A stretch of DNA of 9,703 bases. Origin: JAWLHA01 sp041690535 (lineage in GTDB: Bacteria > Pseudomonadota > Gammaproteobacteria > Thiohalomonadales > Thiohalomonadaceae). Shown here one piece after another: positions 1-6,064 of this stretch (position 1 is its first letter; each line of letters starts with the position of its first letter). Both the position numbers and the translations under genes were made by a program. Where the stretch lies: positions 1-9,703 of the forward strand of contig JAWLHA010000105.1 of the NCBI GenBank assembly GCA_041690535.1, given 5' to 3'. Below the pieces are notes generated by a model. It was not told the DNA's origin, did no database searches, and saw nothing but the letters and a program-made list of their open reading frames with translations.

Positions 1-116
1 CGCTTCGGGCATCCCTGCCCTCCCGCGGCATAAGTGCGTCCTTGCACCCATCCATGCGGCCGACGACCTGCTTTCAAGGACTTACATCGCTCTTGGGTAC
101 GTATGCGTTCACCCTG
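1..116 (+). repeat. Family A MITE-like element, copy 1 (right half, cut by window edge)
   Basis: This stretch matches the right half of the complete copy at 3474-3741 almost base for base from the window edge to 116. It contains the inner block ACCTGCTTTCAAGG...ACATCGC, a short spacer, and the outer terminal block ending GCGTTCACCCTG. The spacer reads TCTTGGGTAC rather than a T-run, and the outer block carries one A-to-C change compared with copy 3. The element's last 8 bases contain the stop codon of the adjacent minus-strand gene. The left half lies outside the window. Confidence 0.85.
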
Positions 117-1377
117 AAGCCCCTCGCAGGTGGGAACGATAGAGCAACAGCGCACTGCCCAGGTTCCAGCTCAACCACAGACTGGAACCGAGGAGGGCCA
201 AGGCCGCCGGCCGCGTCAACAGCGGCCATACCACGGCCGCGACCGTCAGCGCCAGTGCAAGCCCATGCAGCCAGAACTGGCCGCGCATGCGCACCGCCGG
301 GATCACCTGCTTCATGTTGGGAATTTCCGCCAGTCCCCGGCCGCTTGACTGCAGGCGGTTGTTGAGGTGAAGCCAGACGAGAAAGGAAATGATCTTGTAG
401 AGCATGCCGTTCACCACCGAGACGGCAAAGCCGAGGATGAACAGGACCCCCACCATCGTGGTCACCCGCCCTCCCCCGGCCCACGGCAGCGCCAGCCACA
501 GAAGCGAGGCAGCAATCAACGCCCCCATGCCCAGGCGCCAGTAGTCGAGGGTGACGTCCGGCAACCGACGGCGGCGCCTCTGTTGCAGCCTCAGGGTTTG
601 CACCCCGAACAGCAGGGCCGCCCCCCCCACCAGCGCCCCGCCCGCCAGCGCGGCTTCGTCGAGCGGAGCACTGGCGAGCAGAAGCGCCGCGGCCAGGAGC
701 GGCCCCAACCATCGCTGGAGGGGGCGCGGGTAGTCGGGGGTGATCTGAAACATGGGGACCACCTGGTAGGCCACGCCACTTACCAGAATCAACACCCAGC
801 CGAACAGACCCCAGGTCAGGTGGAGATCGGTCAATGCGCGCGCAACGCCCGTCCCCCAGCCGTAGCCGCCCCCGAGATGCAGCCCCAGCCCGGCAGTCAC
901 CATCAGCGCAGCCAGGGCGAGCGCCATGGCGCGTACGGTCGCGTGACCCGAGCGGGCACGCCGCAGCGCCCAGCCGGCTCCCCCGGCGAACAGCAGGACG
1001 CCCCCGCCAAGCGCCCCAACCGCCACCTGGAACAGAGCGGCCTGTCCCGTCAGGAAGCCGGCCGCCAAGGCCGCGGTGCCCAACGAGGTCGAAGCCAGTA
1101 CCAGCCCACTGAACAAGGCCGGTCTCGCCAGGGTGACCCCGGCCAGGACCGGCAACAGCTGCTGCAGGGCGCCAAACATGACCAGCGCCAGAAAGCCCAG
1201 GGTGAGCAGGTGGGTCGCGGCCAGGAGTCCCGGCGACCAGCGGGTTAACAGGGCCTCAGGACCGGTCACCAGCAGCACCACTGCGGCGGCGGCCGCGAAG
1301 AGGGGAGCGGCGATGAAAAAGGGGGCCGGGACCCGCAGCGGCGGGGTCTGTGCCAGGGAGAGGGCGGTGTAGTTCAT
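109..1377 (-). CDS. NnrS/heme-copper-oxidase-like polytopic membrane protein
   Basis: A 422-residue, strongly hydrophobic protein with about twelve predicted membrane segments by eye, so it should sit in the inner membrane. Conserved-looking blocks are THLLTLGFLALVMFGALQQL (His56), HLTWGLFGWV followed by AYQVVPMFQITPDYP (His186), NGMLYKIISFLVWLHL (His337) and a loop containing MKQVIPAVR. Membrane-embedded histidines in such blocks recall NnrS and cytochrome-oxidase subunit I relatives, linked to nitric oxide or haem/copper chemistry. The exact reaction is unknown. ATG at 1377 lies 7 nt after the DUF2249 stop, so it is the last gene of a three-gene operon. The terminal Gly and TGA come from the inverted-repeat end of family A copy 1, so the native C-terminus may have been altered. 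The coding call is firm; the family assignment is from memory of similar proteins. Confidence 0.8.
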   Translation of the reverse strand: MNYTALSLAQTPPLRVPAPFFIAAPLFAAAAAVVLLVTGPEALLTRWSPGLLAATHLLTLGFLALVMFGALQQLLPVLAGVTLARPALFSGLVLASTSLGTAALAAGFLTGQAALFQVAVGALGGGVLLFAGGAGWALRRARSGHATVRAMALALAALMVTAGLGLHLGGGYGWGTGVARALTDLHLTWGLFGWVLILVSGVAYQVVPMFQITPDYPRPLQRWLGPLLAAALLLASAPLDEAALAGGALVGGAALLFGVQTLRLQQRRRRRLPDVTLDYWRLGMGALIAASLLWLALPWAGGGRVTTMVGVLFILGFAVSVVNGMLYKIISFLVWLHLNNRLQSSGRGLAEIPNMKQVIPAVRMRGQFWLHGLALALTVAAVVWPLLTRPAALALLGSSLWLSWNLGSALLLYRSHLRGASG

Positions 1378-1384
1378 CTCAACT

Positions 1385-1666
1385 TCACTCTTCCCACGGC
1401 TCCAGCCCTTCGGCTGCGGCGCGGGCCAGGGTTTCGGCCCCCCCGTCGTTCCGCCGCCAGATGAATACCTCGCACACTCCTGTCATACCGCGCCGGGTCA
1501 GCGAGGCGAAGCCGCGCTGCTCCAGGTTGTCATACAGGAGACACGGGGTACGGCGGTGACGCATGCGGAGGAAGTCGCCCGGCGAGAGCTCCTCCACCGC
1601 CGCCAGCGTGCGCACCAGCGGCTCCGGAGGCTCCAGCCGGGAAACGTCCAGGGTGATCTCCGGCAT
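1385..1666 (-). CDS. DUF2249 domain protein
   Basis: A 93-residue protein when started at the ATG at 1666. It carries the DUF2249 pattern: LDVSRLEPPEPL at residues 6-17, the Pro-Gly-Asp-Phe-Leu block at 29-33, HRRTPCLLYDNLEQRGF at 37-53 and a C-terminal EVFIW strand. DUF2249 proteins are small cytosolic domains often found beside hemerythrins and denitrification or NO-response genes; their biochemistry is not settled. An upstream ATG at 1696 would add ten residues (AKCSSCFAD region) that read through the end of the hemerythrin gene in another frame. I prefer 1666 because family members begin just before the LDV strand and because this ATG lies one base beyond the hemerythrin stop, an arrangement suited to translational coupling. 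Confidence 0.85.
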   Translation of the reverse strand: MPEITLDVSRLEPPEPLVRTLAAVEELSPGDFLRMRHRRTPCLLYDNLEQRGFASLTRRGMTGVCEVFIWRRNDGGAETLARAAAEGLEPWEE

Positions 1667-1667
1667 G

Positions 1668-2105
1668 TCAGCAAAGCAGCTGCTGCATTTCGCCAATCAC
1701 CCCCTCCCCCGACGGGAGCATCCGATCGGACAAGGGGTAGAGGATCTGCTCCTCTTTGGCATTGTGCTGCTGCATGAGGATCAGCAGTGTTTCGGCCGCC
1801 CCCAGAAAGGCTTCACTATCGTGGGCTTCAAGCGCCGCGGCCAACTGCCCGAACAGGGCCCGCATTTGCTCGTGTTCCAGGCGCATCACCTGGGTCGGTC
1901 CGATCTCCGCACCCATGATGCGCTCGAGGGCAGGAAAAAGCACCTGCTCCTCCATGGCGAAATGCCCCTCGACGGCCTGGATAAAGGCGGTGGTGGCCTC
2001 GCGGGCAGCGGACCAGTCACCGTCGGCAACGGCCTGCTCAGCTATGGTGAACGCGGTGTCGCAGCGCTCGTGGTCGTCGCTCATGAATCTAGTGATGGTG
2101 GCCAT
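1668..2105 (-). CDS. Hemerythrin HHE-domain protein
   Basis: A 145-residue four-helix hemerythrin-type protein. Metal-ligand motifs occur in order: DDHERCD (His12), EGHFAMEEQVLFP (His48, Glu52), RLEHEQMR (His78) and QQHNAKEEQILYPL (His114, Glu118). These are expected to hold a di-iron centre that binds O2 or NO in the cytoplasm. The length matches single-domain bacterial hemerythrins. The start at 2105 has an AGG Shine-Dalgarno core about 8 nt upstream; an internal Met8 has none. It is the first gene of the operon with DUF2249 and the NnrS-like protein. An FNR/ANR-like palindrome lies 65-78 bp upstream, so induction at low oxygen is likely (inference). O2/NO sensing, iron storage and iron-sulphur repair are all possible roles. 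Confidence 0.92.
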   Translation of the reverse strand: MATITRFMSDDHERCDTAFTIAEQAVADGDWSAAREATTAFIQAVEGHFAMEEQVLFPALERIMGAEIGPTQVMRLEHEQMRALFGQLAAALEAHDSEAFLGAAETLLILMQQHNAKEEQILYPLSDRMLPSGEGVIGEMQQLLC

Positions 2106-2169
2106 TGGGGGGACCTCGCTCCACTGTATCGTTGCGGGCTATGGTGACCCGCCGATCCTCTGGCAGACC

Positions 2170-2183
2170 TTGACATGAATCAA
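2170..2183 (-). promoter_or_regulatory. FNR/ANR/DNR-like operator upstream of the hemerythrin operon
   Basis: On the plus strand the site reads TTGACATGAATCAA; on the minus strand it reads TTGATTCATGTCAA. This matches the CRP/FNR-family consensus TTGAT-N4-ATCAA with a single mismatch. It lies 65-78 bp upstream of the hemerythrin ATG, on the side from which the operon is transcribed. A -10-like hexamer on the minus strand is weak (CATAGC near 2138-2143, or GATACA at 2125-2130), so the transcription start is not fixed. The function of the downstream genes supports anaerobic or NO-responsive control. No regulator gene is present in the window. Confidence 0.55.
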
Positions 2184-2243
2184 GGCCCAAGAGCCTCTGG
2201 AGCGACGAACAGCTGAACAGAGAAGCCGCCAATGGCAGCCAGA

Positions 2244-2389
2244 AGGGTAAACGCATACTAACGTCACGGCCGTGCTGTGAGCGATGTAAGTCCCTGAAAG
2301 CAGGTACGCTGTGAATACGACCGACATGGATGTCGGGAGTGAAGATTATGCAGGAGCAATCATCTTCCATCCCTGTACGCTCGACGGCC
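2244..2389 (+). repeat. Family A MITE-like element, copy 2 (left half)
   Basis: About 97% identical (roughly five substitutions) to the left 146 bases of copy 3. It starts at the outer block AGGGTAAACGCATACTAACG, runs through the palindrome CACGGCCGTG, the inner block GCGATGTAAGTCCCTGAAAG and the two internal hairpins, and stops matching after CTCGACGGCC. The right half is missing. A degenerate TATTCACCC at 2396-2404 could be a decayed right terminus, but the match is too short to claim. Here the first internal stem is perfect (CCGACA-TGGA-TGTCGG), whereas copy 3 has one mismatch. It lies between the hemerythrin promoter and the 3' end of the dioxygenase gene. Confidence 0.85.
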
Positions 2390-2450
2390 TTCGTTTATTC
2401 ACCCGCCGAAAGACTCTGCCTGGCTGGAACTTGGGGCGGCGTGGGAGGAT

Positions 2451-3353
2451 TCAGTCCCGTGGTCCCGTGCCGGCGATGCGATCGAAATAGCGCGCGCGAT
2501 AGAGCAGGCGCTTTGGGTGATTGGGCAAATCGGTGAAGGCGTCGCGGGTATGCAGCACGTTGTTGCAGAGGAGCCCCATGCCGGGGCTCAGCAGGGTCCG
2601 GAAGATAAAGGGAAGGTCACTCGCCAGCAGCTCCTCCAACGCCGCCACGGCCGCTCGACTCAACGGATCGTCCTTCCACTCGATGTTCCTCTTTCGCGCC
2701 GTGTAGCGCATGTGCAGTGCCCCCGTGGCCGGGTCGACGCTGAATACCGGTCCCGCCGAAGGACCACGTTCGCCGCCGTCCGGATCCTTGCCCGGGGGGA
2801 TGGTCATGACCTCGGGCGCAGTGAGCGCGCGGATATAGTCGGGGTTGGCATCGCGCAAAAGCAGGTAGGCGATTTCATGATCGAGCAGCTGATTCTCCCC
2901 GCCCTCGGCCGCATTCTGGACGCAATGCAGCAGCATCCCCCGGATCTGCCCCTCGGGCGTGTTGTAGTAGCCGTCGCAATGCCAGCTGATCGCACGATTG
3001 GTGTAGGGGATGTACTTGGGGTGATCACCCTCGGGATTCACCGTAATGGAGGTCACTCCGTCATCATCAGCGAGCAGGTTGCTGTCGAGGTGAATCAGGC
3101 CGAATCGTTCCCCGAGTCGCCTCGGGATCTCTTTGTCCGGATCGGTCCCGGCCGGGGTGACATAGACCGCCATGTTGGTTTTGCGCACCCGCTGCAGGAT
3201 GGCCTCGTATTCCGATGCGGTCACATGGCGCGGGTCGCGGACCTCCACCGCGAGTTCCGCCGCGGAGGCGGGATAGCGGTCCAGCTTCTGTTCACGCCAC
3301 CGCCGGTAACCGGCCTCGTTATCGAGGGAGAAGGGGGAATCGAGGGGAATCAT
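2451..3353 (-). CDS. TauD/TfdA-family Fe(II)/2-oxoglutarate-dependent dioxygenase
   Basis: A 300-residue cytosolic enzyme of the usual TauD-family length. Iron ligands are visible as the HxD pair in SWHCDGYYN (His125, Asp127) and the distal histidine in NNVLHTRDAF (His268). Arg282 and Arg286 in KRLLYRARYF fall 14 and 18 residues after the distal histidine, matching in pattern the TauD arginines that bind 2-oxoglutarate. The chemistry should be hydroxylation coupled to decarboxylation of 2-oxoglutarate to succinate. The substrate is not evident: no sulfonate transporter, sulfatase or aromatic pathway is nearby. The gene stands alone between two family A elements. The start at 3353 has no clear Shine-Dalgarno; TATACC lies 3 nt upstream of the ATG, so the promoter or start is unusual. 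In-frame downstream ATGs would truncate the fold. Confidence 0.88.
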   Translation of the reverse strand: MIPLDSPFSLDNEAGYRRWREQKLDRYPASAAELAVEVRDPRHVTASEYEAILQRVRKTNMAVYVTPAGTDPDKEIPRRLGERFGLIHLDSNLLADDDGVTSITVNPEGDHPKYIPYTNRAISWHCDGYYNTPEGQIRGMLLHCVQNAAEGGENQLLDHEIAYLLLRDANPDYIRALTAPEVMTIPPGKDPDGGERGPSAGPVFSVDPATGALHMRYTARKRNIEWKDDPLSRAAVAALEELLASDLPFIFRTLLSPGMGLLCNNVLHTRDAFTDLPNHPKRLLYRARYFDRIAGTGPRD

Positions 3354-3463
3354 GGTGGTATAAGCCCGGGTTCACGTGCCAGCGGCTATTCTGGCGCCCG
3401 GCGGCAGGTCAGGCAAGAGCAGTTCCCAGGGCCACAACAAAGGGCTCGAAGGCTAGTAGTCGT

Positions 3464-3473
3464 GCACTCAGTG
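3464..3473. repeat. Left copy of a 10-bp direct repeat (putative target-site duplication)
   Basis: GCACTCAGTG abuts the left terminus of family A copy 3 and recurs exactly at 3742-3751, abutting the right terminus. With the following C, the left copy forms the odd palindrome GCACTCAGTGC, so the element may prefer palindromic targets. The precise boundary could shift by one base, because the terminal C/G of the element can be assigned to either side. Confidence 0.75.
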
Positions 3474-3741
3474 CAGGGTAAACGCATACTTACGTCACGG
3501 CCGTGCTGTGAGCGATGTAAGTCCTTGAAAGCAGGTACGCTGTCAATACGACCGACATGGACGTCGGGAGTGAAGATTATGCAGGAGCAATCATCTTCCA
3601 TCCCTGTACGCTCGGCGGCCGCGGCCGCCGGGCCTCCTGCCCTCCCGCGGCATAAGTGCGTCCTTGCACCCATCCATGCGGCCGACGACCTGCTTTCAAG
3701 GACTTACATCGCTTTTTTGGGGTAAGTATGCGTTCACCCTG
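3474..3741 (+). mobile_element. Family A MITE-like element, copy 3 (complete, 268 bp)
   Basis: Both ends are present. The outer terminal inverted repeats CAGGGTAAACGCATACTTAC (3474-3493) and the complement of 3722-3741 differ at one of 20 positions. After spacers of 18 and 9 nt, a 25-nt inner block (GCGATGTAAG...AAAGCAGGT, 3512-3536) is perfectly repeated in inverted orientation at 3688-3712. The element is flanked exactly by the direct repeat GCACTCAGTG (3464-3473 and 3742-3751), as expected for a target duplication. The interior holds hairpins (CCGAC...GTCGG; GAAGAT...ATCTTC) and a GC-rich centre, with no credible ORF. The features fit a non-autonomous DDE-type element, but no transposase is visible and I do not recognise the family. 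Confidence 0.85.
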
Positions 3742-3751
3742 GCACTCAGTG
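3742..3751. repeat. Right copy of the 10-bp direct repeat (putative target-site duplication)
   Basis: Exact repeat of GCACTCAGTG from 3464-3473, directly after the right terminus ACCCTG of family A copy 3. Confidence 0.75.
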
Positions 3752-3782
3752 GTGCCCGTAAGCGGCTGGGCAGCGAACCCGC

Positions 3783-3857
3783 GTAGGGTGGATAAGCGCA
3801 GCGCATCCACCGTGTCACAGCCGGCAACCGGTAGATGCGCCGCGCTTTCCACCCTAC
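3783..3857. repeat. Family B REP-like palindromic repeat, copy 1
   Basis: A 75-bp element with inverted arms. The left arm (3783-3812) begins GTAGGGTGGATAAGCGCAGC and the right arm (3829-3857) ends TTTCCACCCTAC. Reverse-complementing the right arm gives the left arm with a few substitutions and a one-base indel. Repeats beginning GTAGGGTGGATAAGCGCAGC are widespread in gammaproteobacterial intergenic regions. It lies 36 nt beyond the stop of the LTXXQ-protein gene, so in the transcript it would form a stable hairpin and might end transcription or protect the 3' end, although no U-tract follows. Confidence 0.8.
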
Positions 3858-3893
3858 ATCCAGGCGCACGGAGTGGTCTGTTCGGTGCCCTGG

Positions 3894-4781
3894 CTAGGCG
3901 AAGCCTCCCTGCCTCAGCTGCTGACGCTGCTCCTCAGTCAGTGCCTCGAAGATCTGGTTGCGGGTATTCACCGCTGATTCGATGAGCTTGCGACGCTGAT
4001 TGAAGATGTCTTCATAGGTGCTGGAGATTGCCGTCGCATCCCACTGCTCCTGCCCATACAGCTGACGAAGCTTGGAACTCTCCTCGCGGATGTCATTCCA
4101 GACGGAGGCACTGGCCTGGCGATGCTGCTCCAACAAATTGTCGATGGTCCGGCGCTGCTCTTCGCTGAGGTTGAGCATTCCGAGGCCGCGCACCGTTCCC
4201 GCCAGCGGCCCAAAGCTGGTCCCGGGTCCCATCATGTGCCCACGAGGGCCCCGACCGTAGTAAGGTCCGGTGTAGTCGCCCATCATGCCCGGGCCCATCA
4301 TTCCGGGTCCCATCGTCCCCGGCCCCATGCCGCGGGGCATCCCGTGACCGGGACCGTACCCGTATCCCGGTCCGGGACCATACCCATAGCCGTAGCCCGG
4401 CTGTTGGCCGGAGCCGGGGCCGGGGCCGGGGCCGTAGCCGTAACCCTGGTCGTACATCGGTCCCGGGGGCATCCCCATGCCGTACCCGTAAGGCATGACC
4501 TCCTCATCCCCCATCATCCCGGGGCCCATGAACGGGTCGCCCATCATTCCCGGGTCAGGCTGGCCCATCATCCCTTGGCCCGGTGCACCCATCATCCCTT
4601 GGCCCGGTGCACCCATCATGCCTTGGTTAGGCTGGCCCATCATGCCCTGAGACGGCTGACCGTTAGCCCCCTGCTCCGGCGAAGGCGGCGCCTGCATCGG
4701 GGTCTCACTCTGCTGCGCGTACACGGCCCCCATTCCAAGCACAAGCACCAGGGCCGAGGCCAATCCCGCTTTCATCTCCAT
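3894..4781 (-). CDS. Met/Gly-rich periplasmic LTXXQ (Spy/CpxP-like) protein
   Basis: A 295-residue exported protein. Residues 1-22 form a signal peptide ending AVYA before QQSE. Residues 45-90 carry five near-identical eight-residue GMM-containing units. Residues 98-145 are Tyr/Gly/Pro repeats (GYGYGPGPGYGYGPG), and 150-185 hold more GPGMMG units. The C-terminal third is helical with two LTXXQ-type motifs, LNLSEEQRRTI (204-214) and LTEEQRQQLR (281-290), typical of Spy/CpxP periplasmic stress proteins. Clustered methionines suggest Cu(I) or Ag(I) binding, consistent with being last in a copB operon (inference). I chose the ATG at 4781 because AGGAG lies 6 nt upstream and the signal peptide follows directly. 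An ATG at 4814 would add eleven charged residues with no ribosome site, and 4775 is a weaker alternative. The N-terminal repeat is far larger than in ordinary Spy or CpxP. Confidence 0.88.
   Translation of the reverse strand: MEMKAGLASALVLVLGMGAVYAQQSETPMQAPPSPEQGANGQPSQGMMGQPNQGMMGAPGQGMMGAPGQGMMGQPDPGMMGDPFMGPGMMGDEEVMPYGYGMGMPPGPMYDQGYGYGPGPGPGSGQQPGYGYGYGPGPGYGYGPGHGMPRGMGPGTMGPGMMGPGMMGDYTGPYYGRGPRGHMMGPGTSFGPLAGTVRGLGMLNLSEEQRRTIDNLLEQHRQASASVWNDIREESSKLRQLYGQEQWDATAISSTYEDIFNQRRKLIESAVNTRNQIFEALTEEQRQQLRQGGFA
4543..4662 (-). repeat. Coding tandem repeat, five 24-bp units
   Basis: Five consecutive 24-bp units start at 4543, 4567, 4591, 4615 and 4639, each beginning ATCAT on the plus strand. 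The units at 4567-4590 and 4591-4614 are identical; the others differ at several positions. In frame they encode the Gly-Met-Met repeats of the LTXXQ protein. A perfectly duplicated pair points to recent slippage, so copy number may vary between strains. Confidence 0.9.
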
Positions 4782-4814
4782 GCATTGCTCCTTTTCCAAT
4801 GGTCCCAGATCCAC

Positions 4815-5204
4815 TCAGGCGCACAGGGCATCCCGCACGCGCTCCAACCGGTTCTTGACCTCGGCGCCCAAGACCGCGAGGGCCGGCTGGTCCACCAGTC
4901 CCAGCACCGACGCGGGGTCCATGAAGCCGACCACCTGACGCCCATCTTCGGCCTGGCGTACTACGACGTTGCAAGGAAGCAGAAGGCCGATATCGGGCTC
5001 GGCCTCCAGCGCCTTGCTGGCCAGGTTAGGGTTGCAGGCCCCGAGGATCTTGTAGGGGGCCTTCTCCAGCCCCAGCTTCGCCTTGAGGGTGGCCTGCACA
5101 TCGATTTCGGTGAGGACGCCGAACCCCTCCTCCTTCAAGGCCTCGGTGACCCGGGCCACCACGTTGTCGAAGTCCCCGGAGACTTCCACGGTGAATCCGT
5201 ACAT
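4815..5204 (-). CDS. DUF302 domain protein
   Basis: A 129-residue protein spanning one DUF302 domain. Seen in the sequence: an N-terminal FTVEVSGDFDNVVARVTEAL strand-helix, the IDVQATLKAKLG block at 35-46, ILGACNPNLASKAL (Cys57) and IGLLLPCNVVV (Cys78), which are the hallmark blocks of the family. DUF302 proteins commonly occur next to copper ATPases and cytochromes; the two cysteine blocks may bind metal or haem, but no reaction is established. There is no signal peptide. The ATG at 5204 follows GGGGG-AAAAAA, giving a good ribosome site; the upstream ATG at 5240 would add basic residues with no support. A TATACT hexamer on the minus strand (5249-5254) could be an internal -10, but no matching -35 is visible. 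It lies 33 nt before the LTXXQ gene and 66 nt after the cytochrome gene. Confidence 0.88.
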   Translation of the reverse strand: MYGFTVEVSGDFDNVVARVTEALKEEGFGVLTEIDVQATLKAKLGLEKAPYKILGACNPNLASKALEAEPDIGLLLPCNVVVRQAEDGRQVVGFMDPASVLGLVDQPALAVLGAEVKNRLERVRDALCA

Positions 5205-5270
5205 TTTTTTCCCCCTTCTCCGATCATTCCAACGGCACACATCCTTTGAGTATAGGCGCGGTTGGGCGGA

Positions 5271-5771
5271 TTACCGCCTGGCCTGGAGGGCGCGCTGCTC
5301 GATCTCGCTCCAGGCGGCGTAGACCTCGACCGGCCACTTGGACTGGAACCAGGCGATCACCGCGTCGATATCCTCATCCGTGAGCTTCTCCTTCCATGCC
5401 GGCATGGCTCCCCCACCGGGGCTGCCGTTGCGTATCACATGCCGCAGCATGGCCGAGGGGTGATGCCAGGCGTGACCCGTGCCATCGAGGGGCGGCGCGG
5501 GATACGCACCGCTCGCGTCCGGGCGGCGCCAGTCGGGAGCCCCCTGCGCCTGCGCGCCGTGGCACTGGGCACAGTGCTCCTGGAAGATCTCCCCGCCCCG
5601 AGCGACGCGGGTGCGGTCCCAGCCCGCGCCGGGCAAGACACCCGGTGGGGGCGCACCGGTGGCCCGCGACGACAGACCGACGGCCCCCGCGGTTCCGGGT
5701 GCGTCCTCGGCGCAACCCGCCATCAAACCGACCATCACCAGTATCGGTGCCACGCTGTATGCTCTTTTCAC
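5271..5771 (-). CDS. Membrane-anchored class I cytochrome c (lipoprotein)
   Basis: A 166-residue protein with GTG start (GTG AAA AGA). The Shine-Dalgarno GGAGG lies 7 nt upstream, and an overlapping out-of-frame ATG is rejected. The N-terminus is a lipoprotein signal with lipobox-like LMAGC (Cys20), so the protein should be tethered in the periplasm. One haem c site, CAQCH (67-71), is followed by the likely axial Met123 in GGAMPAWKEKLTDEDIDAVIAW, the usual mono-haem class I layout. It probably carries electrons in the periplasm. Its place inside a copper-efflux operon suggests a link to copper or respiratory stress, which is inference. A small hairpin GGCGG-ATTA-CCGCC overlaps the stop codon (5265-5278). 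It lies 24 nt after the SHOCT gene. Confidence 0.93.
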   Translation of the reverse strand: MKRAYSVAPILVMVGLMAGCAEDAPGTAGAVGLSSRATGAPPPGVLPGAGWDRTRVARGGEIFQEHCAQCHGAQAQGAPDWRRPDASGAYPAPPLDGTGHAWHHPSAMLRHVIRNGSPGGGAMPAWKEKLTDEDIDAVIAWFQSKWPVEVYAAWSEIEQRALQARR

Positions 5772-5795
5772 ACTCCATCCTCCACTTGCGGCGGA

Positions 5796-6035
5796 TCACC
5801 CACCCAGATCTCGCTTCTTCTGTTCGAACTCGTCCCTGTCGATCTCCCCCCGCGCGTAACGCTCCTCGAGGATGTCCAGCGGAGCCTTCCGTTCCGCTTC
5901 AGGGCGGGGCGAACTGGCGGTAATCCAGCGGACCAGCGCCACGATGGCCAATGTCAGAACGACCCAGAACAGGACCATCCACAACCAGCCCAGCCCCATC
6001 CAACCGCCGCCCCAACCCTGCATGTGATCCCACAT
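5796..6035 (-). CDS. SHOCT-domain small membrane protein
   Basis: A 79-residue protein. It opens with a Trp/Gly/Met-rich stretch (MWDHMQGWGGGWMG), then one membrane helix (about residues 15-38). After a short charged linker comes a SHOCT motif, DILEERYARGEIDRDEFEQKKRDL (54-77), seen in many short bacterial membrane peptides. The start at 6035 is set by GGAGG five nt upstream. SHOCT peptides like this are common beside copper-resistance ATPases; the molecular role is unknown. The ORF could be extended upstream without a stop, but that portion overlaps the 3' end of copB and has no ribosome site. Confidence 0.9.
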   Translation of the reverse strand: MWDHMQGWGGGWMGLGWLWMVLFWVVLTLAIVALVRWITASSPRPEAERKAPLDILEERYARGEIDRDEFEQKKRDLGG

Positions 6036-6064
6036 CAACACCTCCGGCGTTCCAGATTCGAAGG

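Noticed and set aside
367..1248. Long plus-strand open frame (293 codons) opposite the NnrS-like gene
   Set aside because: Rich in Gln, Arg, Pro and Gly with no motif. It is the antisense shadow of a clear membrane protein in GC-rich DNA.
2330..2536. Short plus-strand frame starting inside family A copy 2, with a related peptide at copy 3
   Set aside because: The shared peptide only reflects the DNA repeat. The frames diverge once the repeat ends, and no ribosome site supports them.
2517..3725. 402-codon plus-strand frame crossing the dioxygenase gene and family A copy 3
   Set aside because: Mostly antisense to the dioxygenase, which has all its catalytic residues, and it runs into a mobile repeat.
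4122..5249. His-rich 375-codon plus-strand frame
   Set aside because: The histidines are the complement of Met/Gly-rich codons in the LTXXQ protein; it also spans the DUF302 gene in antisense.
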